Assembly: GCA_021413625.1 (NCBI GenBank)
Contig: JAIOPY010000078.1
Span: 1-7,427, forward strand
Origin: Candidatus Nomurabacteria bacterium
Lineage (GTDB): Bacteria > Patescibacteriota > Minisyncoccia > Phycocordibacterales > UBA9973
DNA: 7,427 nt
Direction of reading: 5' to 3'
Below the pieces are notes generated by a model. It did no database searches. It saw only the letters and a list, made by a program, of their open reading frames with translations, and was not told the DNA's origin. Numbering within the stretch: position 1 is the stretch's first letter; each line of letters opens with the position of its first letter. Shown in pieces: positions 1-4,886 of this stretch. The translations under genes and the position numbers were made by a program.

Positions 1-1713
1 ACTTATTTGTTTTGTTTTATCTTATTTATCTCCTCTCTGTTTGTTTTTAATAAAGAGAGTTTATATTCTCCACTTAAAGCTTTAGCCTTGGGAGGAGTCA
101 TTTCTAGTATCAGCGTTTATTTAAGTCCTGCATTGTTTAATCTCAACTTATATTTTTTAAATAATTCCAACAATGCTGGCACTTTTGGCAACACCACTTA
201 CGCCGGACTTTTTTTAGTTTTTTCAATTTTTTCTGCCTTAATTTTGTTCTTTAAAGAAAAAGATAAAATTAAAAAAGCTCCTCTCTGGTTATTGTGTACC
301 TTAATTATATTTTTATGTCCTATTTTCCTCAATACTAAGGGTATATTTACAGGTAATTTATCAGGACTACTCTCTTTTATTGGTGAAGCAAGAGCTGGGT
401 TTGTATCTATTGTTTTAGGGCTACTAATAGCATTAATTTTATATTTATATTTTGACAAGAGAAAAACTTTTTCTTTTGTAGCTAAAGTATCATTGGTTTT
501 AACTATCTTTGGAAGTATGTGGTTAACTTATGGTTTGTTTAATAACGAGTCAAGATTTCATAATTTAGTGGTTAAAAGCGGAGAAGAGAGCCGCTTCATA
601 TATTGGAGAATGTCTACTATTAGTATAGGGCAAAACCCTGTTATGGGTATTGGCTTAGAGAATTTTCCTTCTATATATCAAAAGTATTTTGACCCTATAC
701 TTTTGTCTCCTGGGTATCCTGACGGAGCTTGGACTGATAAACCCCATAATAATATTCTAGAGATTGCCTATTCTGGCGGTTTAGTTGGCCTTATGTTTTA
801 TCTTTCTTTAGTTGGTTTTATCTTAATATCTCTTATTCAAAAAGTCAGAACATCAGAATCTATTGAGCGGGCAACTGGCGCCCTTTTATTTGGCCTTTTG
901 ACCGCTTATTTTTTTCAATTATTTTTTGCCTTTGATACAATCTCTAGCTTGCCGACGTTCTTTATAACTATAGCTTTAGTTTCTGTTTTTTGTTTTGGAG
1001 AACCAAAATTAACAGAAAAGAGATATATTAATAAATACCTTAAAATATTTTTTGTTGTATTTTTTATTATATTAACTTTTCTTATGATTTATTTCTTTTC
1101 TTGGAAGGTAGGGCAAGAGTCCAAGATGCTTAGAAAAATGAATAGTATTCCTGTGGAAGAAAGGATATCTGTATTTAAAAATACGATAACTAAATCGGGT
1201 GCAGTAGGTATAGCTACAGAGTCACAATATATTGACCTTGTGGTGGCTAAATATAAAAGCAATTGGTCAACTTATAGCTTAGAAATACGAGCAAAAGTAA
1301 AAAAAGAATTAGAGTATTTGTTTGAATACTCCAAACAAAGGTCTGAAGAATATCCATCTGATTTTCGTATGGCACTTATGTCTGCCCGAATTGGCAATAT
1401 GTTGTTTGATATTTCTAAAGTTAAGCAGTTAGAGTTTTTAGAAGTATCAAAAAAATATGGCGCTCGCGCTGTGTCTAATTCTCCGTTAAATGACATGGGC
1501 TATTTAACATTAGCAGAGACTTTTATTTTAGAAGGGGATTTAGATAGAGCTATGAAATTTGCAGAGATGGCTGTAAATTTAAATCCCATTGTTCCTAAGT
1601 TTCACAACCTAGTTATCTATATAGCTAGATTGAAAAATAGTCAAAGACTAATTGATGAAAAAATCAAAGAGGCTAAAAAGTATATTCCAAATTATGAATA
1701 TTTGGTTAAGTAA
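1..1713 (+). CDS. O-antigen ligase/polymerase family membrane protein with C-terminal TPR tail (5' partial)
   Basis: Probable WaaL/Wzy-type integral membrane protein (Wzy_C, PF04932) that transfers or polymerises lipid-linked glycans outside the cytoplasmic membrane. The frame is open to the first base, so the TTG at 7 is probably internal and N-terminal membrane segments are missing. Numbering from that TTG, hydrophobic segments lie near 21-41, 62-82, 93-109, 128-148, 158-178, 254-277, 290-330 and 345-365. Family-like signatures are GNTTYAG (61-67), EARAG with R129, an R-x3-W-R stretch at 196-201 followed by NPVMGIGLENF (210-220), and DKPHNN with H247 in the long extracytoplasmic loop before a GG-rich helix. 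WaaL enzymes depend on conserved Arg and His residues in comparable loops. After the last membrane segment, about 200 residues are soluble, with a TPR-like pair of helices at about 495-530 (EGDLDRAMKFAEMAVNLNP). Ligase and polymerase cannot be told apart from sequence. It ends TAA 56 bases before the next gene, with no evident terminator. Confidence 0.87.
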   Translation, partial: TYLFCFILFISSLFVFNKESLYSPLKALALGGVISSISVYLSPALFNLNLYFLNNSNNAGTFGNTTYAGLFLVFSIFSALILFFKEKDKIKKAPLWLLCTLIIFLCPIFLNTKGIFTGNLSGLLSFIGEARAGFVSIVLGLLIALILYLYFDKRKTFSFVAKVSLVLTIFGSMWLTYGLFNNESRFHNLVVKSGEESRFIYWRMSTISIGQNPVMGIGLENFPSIYQKYFDPILLSPGYPDGAWTDKPHNNILEIAYSGGLVGLMFYLSLVGFILISLIQKVRTSESIERATGALLFGLLTAYFFQLFFAFDTISSLPTFFITIALVSVFCFGEPKLTEKRYINKYLKIFFVVFFIILTFLMIYFFSWKVGQESKMLRKMNSIPVEERISVFKNTITKSGAVGIATESQYIDLVVAKYKSNWSTYSLEIRAKVKKELEYLFEYSKQRSEEYPSDFRMALMSARIGNMLFDISKVKQLEFLEVSKKYGARAVSNSPLNDMGYLTLAETFILEGDLDRAMKFAEMAVNLNPIVPKFHNLVIYIARLKNSQRLIDEKIKEAKKYIPNYEYLVK

Positions 1714-1740
1714 CAACTTATGATTTTACAGTTTCCTTCA

Positions 1741-1760
1741 TATAATACTTATGTTATAGT
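1741..1760 (+). promoter_or_regulatory. Candidate promoter (-10 elements) for the sugar-nucleotide genes
   Basis: The 56-base gap holds two possible -10 boxes. One is a perfect TATAAT at 1741-1746. The other is TATAGT at 1755-1760, preceded by TG at 1752-1753, which makes an extended -10. No good -35 sits at 16-18 bases from either: TTTACA at 1725-1730 is 10 bases from the first and 24 from the second. From the second box, transcription would begin near 1767, leaving a leader of about 3 bases before the ATG at 1770. From the first, the leader would be about 17 bases with no Shine-Dalgarno sequence. In an A+T-rich gap such boxes can arise by chance. Confidence 0.45.
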
Positions 1761-1769
1761 ATTCCTACC

Positions 1770-2720
1770 ATGAAAGTACTTGTTGTTGGAGGAGCAGGAT
1801 ACATAGGTGGAGCAGTAACAGATGCTCTTCTTGAAAAGAAAATACCCTTTACTGTTTATGACAGTCTTTTATACGAGCACTTGTATTTAAAACCTGTAGA
1901 TTTTATTTTTGGTGATATACGTGATACAGAAAAATTAAGTAAAATATTACCCCAATATACACACGTCATTTGGCTGGCGGCTATAGTTGGGGACCCAGCT
2001 TGTCAAATTAAGCCTGAACTCACTGTAGCGGTCAACCAAGATGCGGTGAAGTGGCTTAGTGAAAATTATGAGGGCAGAATTGTTTTTATTTCTACGTGTT
2101 CAGTATATGGACAACATGATGATGTTTTAGATGAAAATGCTCCAACTAACCCTTTATCCCTTTATGCGCAGACTAAACTTGCTGCTGAGGCTTACTTAAA
2201 AGGCAAGAATGCCCTTATATTGCGTCTTGGAACGGTATTTGGCGTTTCTGACGCCTTTTCTCGTCTTAGGATGGATTTAGCAGTAAACTACATGACTGCT
2301 AATGCTATAAAGAAAGGCAAGCTCTCTGTTTTTGGTGGTGACCAATGGCGTCCATTTATTCACGTTAAAGATGTAGGCAATGCCATAGTGAATAATTTAG
2401 ACCATAGCGCCTCTGGTGTTTATAACTTAGCTTCTTTTAATATTACGATTAAAGAACTTGGAGAAATAATCAGCAAGATAACTAGTTGTAAGGTTGAATA
2501 TGGTGAACAAAAATTTCAAGATGCTCGTAATTATCGTGTAAATAATTCTAAAGCAGCTAAAGACAGTATTTTTGATTTTAATAGTGCAAGGTTAATAGAA
2601 GATGGAGTAAAAGAAATTACTAATTTGATTCAAAATGGCAGAATTAAATATGCTGAGAGTGATGTGTATTTTAATGAAAGACATCTTGCTAACCTTCTAA
2701 AAAACAATGAACTTAAATAA
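1770..2720 (+). CDS. NAD(P)-dependent extended SDR, nucleotide-sugar epimerase/dehydratase family
   Basis: Cytoplasmic nucleotide-sugar modifying enzyme of the WcaG/GalE-like extended short-chain dehydrogenase family. The 316 residues are a normal length. The N-terminal Rossmann fold shows G7-x2-G10-x2-G13 (VGGAGYIGG), an acidic D31 at the end of strand 2 that suggests NAD preference, and GDIRD at 48-52 contacting the adenine. The active site has a Ser/Thr-rich STCSVYG (108-114) and the Y132-x3-K136 pair. The substrate-domain signature WRPFIHVKDV (193-202) is typical of epimerases and dehydratases. It lacks the features of CapD/FnlA-type 4,6-dehydratases (PF02719). Substrate and product cannot be assigned: 4-epimerase, 4,6-dehydratase and 4-reductase are all possible. 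The ATG at 1770 is supported by the glycine motif beginning at residue 7, although no Shine-Dalgarno precedes it. Its 3' end overlaps the cupin gene by 14 bases, so the two are probably translated together and act in one pathway. Confidence 0.92.
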   Translation: MKVLVVGGAGYIGGAVTDALLEKKIPFTVYDSLLYEHLYLKPVDFIFGDIRDTEKLSKILPQYTHVIWLAAIVGDPACQIKPELTVAVNQDAVKWLSENYEGRIVFISTCSVYGQHDDVLDENAPTNPLSLYAQTKLAAEAYLKGKNALILRLGTVFGVSDAFSRLRMDLAVNYMTANAIKKGKLSVFGGDQWRPFIHVKDVGNAIVNNLDHSASGVYNLASFNITIKELGEIISKITSCKVEYGEQKFQDARNYRVNNSKAAKDSIFDFNSARLIEDGVKEITNLIQNGRIKYAESDVYFNERHLANLLKNNELK

Positions 2721-3156
2721 AAAACCAGAAATTATAGAAGGGGGAATTGCTAGAGATGAAAGGGGACAGCTTACGTTTGCCAATAATTTTGGTATGAGCG
2801 ATGTTAAAAGATTCTACATGGTTGAAAATTCATCACTTGATGTTGTGCGCGCTTGGCATGGTCATGCCAAAGAAGCTAAATACGTTTTTGTAGTTTCTGG
2901 TAGTGCTATAGTCGCAGCAGTTCATCTTGACGACCTTAAACAGCCGAATAAAGAAAATGAAATCCATAAATATGTAATTTCCGCCAAAGAACCAAAAATA
3001 TTTTATATTCCAGGTGGTTACGCTAATGGTTTCAGGTCTTTAGAGCCAGACACAAAAGTTATCTTTTTTTCCACCTCTACCCTTGAAGAATCTAAAAATG
3101 ATGACTTCCGTTTTCCAATTGATTACTGGGGTAAAGAAGTTTGGGAGAATAATTAA
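2707..3156 (+). CDS. RmlC-like cupin, dTDP-4-dehydrorhamnose 3,5-epimerase-related protein
   Basis: Small single-domain cupin of the RmlC/WxcM-like sugar epimerase or isomerase group, expected to act on a 4-keto nucleotide sugar in the cytoplasm. Its 149 residues are shorter than classical RmlC (about 180). Visible landmarks are DERGQL (17-22), VRAWHGH (47-53) matching the RGLHxQ strand with candidate base H51, K58, a beta strand with SGSAIVAAVHLDD (64-76), and IPGGYANGF (101-109), the counterpart of the RmlC P-x-G-F-A-H-G-F turn. In that turn the usual His is N107. In the following strand, FFSTSTLEES has no tyrosine where RmlC has its acid Tyr. The C-terminus FPIDYWGKEVW (136-146) may supply the acidic partner through D139. 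It could therefore be an epimerase with altered stereochemistry, a ketoisomerase, or a binding protein. The start lies inside the end of the SDR gene with no Shine-Dalgarno, which suggests translational coupling. The reductase gene follows after 6 bases. Confidence 0.82.
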   Translation: MNLNKKPEIIEGGIARDERGQLTFANNFGMSDVKRFYMVENSSLDVVRAWHGHAKEAKYVFVVSGSAIVAAVHLDDLKQPNKENEIHKYVISAKEPKIFYIPGGYANGFRSLEPDTKVIFFSTSTLEESKNDDFRFPIDYWGKEVWENN

Positions 3157-3162
3157 AATATT

Positions 3163-4041
3163 ATGAAACGAGTTTTAATATTAGGAGTTACAGGTATGCT
3201 GGGGAGTGCTCTTTATGATGTTCTTAAAGAAAAATATTCTCTTGTTCTTAGCACTCGGGATGAAAAAAAAGTTGCTATTTTAGAGAAAACTTACGGAGAT
3301 ACGAGCAAGCACCAGATAGTTTCTTTTGATGTTGAAAAAGTATATCAGGAATTTGTTGAAAAAAAGGGATATCCTAGTAATTACCTTTCAAAATTTAAAT
3401 CGGAAGTTGGTGAGGTTGATTATGTGATAAATGCTATTGGGGTCACCATACCATTTTCGTTAAAAAATCCTGCTTTAACTTTTTTTATCAATGGAGGCTT
3501 GCCACATATTTTAGCGCAAACATTTAAAAATAAATTTATCCACATAACTACGGACTGTGTTTATAATGGTAAAGAAGGTTTTCCATATGATGAAAATTCA
3601 CAAAAGAGTCCAGTAGACATATATGGACTTTCTAAAAGTCTTGGTGAGCCGACGAGTTGCCTAACTTTAAGAACTTCTATAATAGGCAGGGAATTGGAAG
3701 GTTTTACTGGCTTTTTAGAATGGTTTTTACAACAAGAAGGCAAGGAAATTACAGGCTTTGCGGAACTCTATTGGAATGGTGTTTCTACGAAGGAATTTGC
3801 AAAACTTTGCGATAAAATAATATCAGAACCTGAGAAGTATCCTAAAATTGGATTGTATCATGTTTTTTCAACCCCTGTTTCAAAATATGAAATGCTTTTA
3901 AAATTTAAAGAAAAATTTAAAATAAATTGTGTAATAAAAGAAGACCACGAGAATAAATTAAATAGAACTTTAGCAACAGCGCATGAATTTAATTCTAAAT
4001 TAAATATTGCTTCGTTTGGTGAGATGATAAATGAGTTATAA
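3163..4041 (+). CDS. RmlD-like NAD(P)-dependent nucleotide-sugar reductase (SDR family)
   Basis: Cytoplasmic 4-ketoreductase candidate of the RmlD substrate-binding family (PF04321). The 292 residues match RmlD length. It has the Rossmann motif G8-x2-G11-x2-G14 (LGVTGMLG), INAIG at 89-93, the TTDCVYNG segment (129-136) equivalent to RmlD TDYVFDG, and the catalytic Y154-x3-K158 (YGLSK). WNGVSTKEFAKL (204-215) matches the RmlD-like N-G-V-T-T-x-E-F signature. By family these enzymes reduce a 4-keto-6-deoxy sugar nucleotide. RmlD makes dTDP-L-rhamnose, and relatives such as WbvR are reported to reduce the UDP-4-keto N-acetylamino sugar in the L-rhamnosamine/L-quinovosamine route. The FnlC-like 2-epimerase further along makes the second option attractive, but this is inferred. 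A GGGAG at 3143-3147 lies 15 bases before the ATG, too far to be a convincing ribosome binding site. The TAA at 4039-4041 directly abuts the U-tract of the opposing terminator. Confidence 0.88.
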   Translation: MKRVLILGVTGMLGSALYDVLKEKYSLVLSTRDEKKVAILEKTYGDTSKHQIVSFDVEKVYQEFVEKKGYPSNYLSKFKSEVGEVDYVINAIGVTIPFSLKNPALTFFINGGLPHILAQTFKNKFIHITTDCVYNGKEGFPYDENSQKSPVDIYGLSKSLGEPTSCLTLRTSIIGRELEGFTGFLEWFLQQEGKEITGFAELYWNGVSTKEFAKLCDKIISEPEKYPKIGLYHVFSTPVSKYEMLLKFKEKFKINCVIKEDHENKLNRTLATAHEFNSKLNIASFGEMINEL

Positions 4042-4081
4042 AAAGCGAAAGGCGGCCTGCGTTTTTTAACGCAAGGCCGCC
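4040..4081 (-). terminator. Intrinsic terminator of the minus-strand DUF218-like gene
   Basis: A 13-14 base-pair G+C-rich stem is formed by 4051-4063 and 4068-4081, with a four-base loop and one bulged base. Read on the minus strand, the stem is followed by TTTCGCTTTTT, so it is a Rho-independent terminator for the gene ending at 4132. On the plus strand the stem is followed by ACTGTGTTTGATG, a poor U-tract. Termination of the upstream operon here would therefore be weak. The U-tract touches the stop codon of the reductase gene. Confidence 0.9.
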
Positions 4082-4098
4082 ACTGTGTTTGATGCTGC

Positions 4099-4140
4099 GG
4101 GTTCTCGCTATCAGCACAGGTCGTAATGACCTTAGAACCC
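4099..4140. repeat. Nested inverted repeat across the end of the DUF218-like gene
   Basis: Outer arms GGGTTCT (4099-4105) and AGAACCC (4134-4140) enclose inner arms AGGTC (4118-4122) and GACCT (4128-4132). The inner pair has a five-base loop. The outer arm overlaps the last codons and stop of the minus-strand gene. It could fold in the mRNA between the stop codon and the terminator, but arms this short may be chance. Confidence 0.35.
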
Positions 4141-4782
4141 ATGCAGACGGAGATATTCGTCCGCCTCTTCCCACGATGCGCAGAAACCTTTCTCTTGGTA
4201 TTCGGCGATGCGTGCGAGCATGTTGTTGTTGAAGAGCTGCCACGCCGAGGGCTGTCCAGCGAGCTCCTCGTTGGGTTCGTCGAATCTGAGCCCGTACTGC
4301 GGCGCTGGGATGACCAGGAGTGACATGTCGTCAGGGATTCTCGTGATGGTCGTGAGCCACGCACGCACCGAGTGGTATCCTGACGTGAAGAGGGCGACCT
4401 TCGCCCACGGATGTTTCTCCGCCATTGCGATGAGCGTCTGTGCTTGGCGGTGAGTGTTCAAGCTTGCCTGCGTTGCGTTGACGAACATCTTTTCCCGAGG
4501 GATGACCCCCGTCTGGATGAGCTGTTCGGCGAAGTGGCTGGCATTGAGATGTTCTCCGATATCTTCGGGGAGCATCAGGTTGTCGGGGCCGGTAATGAAA
4601 ATATCCGGCATTACTCGCCGTGTTTCGCTAGCCTGAAGCTCTTCCCAGGAACGGCGCAAGCCGTCCACGAGCTTCCAGCCGTCTCCGGTGTATAGAACCC
4701 ATGCGTCGGCCTTTGCCAACGTGTCGCTAGCTTTCGGCATGAGGCAGAAAGCCACTACTCTCGCTACTTGTTCAACGTTCAT
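4132..4782 (-). CDS. DUF218 / YdcF-ElyC-SanA family protein
   Basis: A 216-residue soluble protein with the order of motifs seen in DUF218 (PF02698). These are ADAWVLYTGDG (25-35) as first strand and loop, PDIFITGPDN (59-68) as second strand, a helix with HFAEQLIQTGVIPREKMFV (83-101), ASLNTHRQAQ (106-115) equivalent to the family S-x-N-T-x-x-N/Q-A motif, and KVALFTSGYHSVRAW (128-142) equivalent to VTSxxHxxRA. Family members bind small nucleotide-like ligands or act at the cell envelope (SanA, ElyC), but the biochemical role is poorly known. This one has no signal peptide or membrane segment, so a cytoplasmic location is likely. The ATG at 4782 is well supported by GGAGG nine bases upstream and a good promoter. 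Codons are strongly G/C-ending (GCC, CTC, GAC, ATC), unlike every neighbour. It is convergent with the reductase gene and divergent from the epimerase gene, which points to independent acquisition and expression. Confidence 0.82.
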   Translation of the reverse strand: MNVEQVARVVAFCLMPKASDTLAKADAWVLYTGDGWKLVDGLRRSWEELQASETRRVMPDIFITGPDNLMLPEDIGEHLNASHFAEQLIQTGVIPREKMFVNATQASLNTHRQAQTLIAMAEKHPWAKVALFTSGYHSVRAWLTTITRIPDDMSLLVIPAPQYGLRFDEPNEELAGQPSAWQLFNNNMLARIAEYQEKGFCASWEEADEYLRLHGF

Positions 4783-4791
4783 CTGTCTTTG

Positions 4792-4796
4792 CCTCC
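4792..4796 (-). promoter_or_regulatory. Ribosome binding site GGAGG of the DUF218-like gene
   Basis: On the minus strand GGAGG (within TTTTGGAGGC) is nine bases before the ATG at 4782-4780. It fixes the start codon. It is the only well-placed Shine-Dalgarno sequence in the window; none of the five plus-strand starts has one. Confidence 0.85.
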
Positions 4797-4820
4797 AAAA
4801 TTCAACGGGCGTTCGTGAAA

Positions 4821-4849
4821 AAGATACCTTAAATTTCAGTTTGTGTCAA
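4821..4849 (-). promoter_or_regulatory. Sigma-70-type promoter of the DUF218-like gene
   Basis: On the minus strand, a perfect TTGACA -35 box (4849-4844) is followed by a 17-base spacer and TATCTT as -10 (4826-4821; four of six consensus bases). The predicted start near 4814 gives a leader of about 31 bases containing the GGAGG site. It lies back to back with the promoter of the epimerase gene. Confidence 0.8.
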
Positions 4850-4871
4850 GTGTGGTTTGATTGTGTTTTCT

Positions 4872-4880
4872 TGTTAGAAT
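4872..4880 (+). promoter_or_regulatory. Extended -10 promoter for a leaderless 2-epimerase transcript
   Basis: TG at 4872-4873, one base, then TAGAAT at 4875-4880 form an extended -10 element (five of six bases in the hexamer). The -35 region at a 17-base spacing is weak (GTGGTT, 4852-4857), which extended -10 promoters tolerate. Transcription would begin about seven bases downstream, at or next to A4887 of the ATG, leaving no leader. No Shine-Dalgarno sequence is present. The element would restore expression of the downstream operon after the minus-strand insert. Confidence 0.6.
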
Positions 4881-4886
4881 ACTTAA

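Larger units (their letters stand above)
4042..4850. other. G+C-rich one-gene insert (moron-like cassette)
   Basis: Composition changes abruptly just after the reductase stop codon and returns to A+T-rich sequence near 4830-4850. Sampled 60-base lines inside the segment are about 52-63% G+C, against about 17-38% in the flanking genes. The segment contains exactly one gene on the opposite strand, with its own promoter, ribosome binding site and terminator, so it is an autonomous expression unit. No transposase, integrase, terminal inverted repeats or convincing target-site duplication is visible, so the mechanism of acquisition is unknown. Confidence 0.75.

Noticed and set aside
1751..1759. 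Two-codon mini-ORF ATG TTA TAG just before the SDR gene
   Set aside because: It overlaps the candidate -10 boxes, has no ribosome binding site and is expected by chance in A+T-rich sequence.
3858..4364. Minus-strand frames 3858-4364 and 3995-4243 crossing the composition boundary
   Set aside because: Their translations are low-complexity Arg/Ser-rich or Leu-rich without family motifs. They overlap the reductase and DUF218-like genes and run through the terminator hairpin.
4040..4824. Short AAAAAG strings near both ends of the G+C-rich segment as a possible target-site duplication
   Set aside because: Six A-rich bases are too common in this context, are not at matching boundary positions and have no accompanying inverted repeats or transposase.
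4042..4850. Chimeric assembly join as the cause of the composition change
   Set aside because: Coherent glycan genes of the same composition and strand continue on both sides, and the segment is a complete expression unit. It cannot be fully excluded without read mapping.
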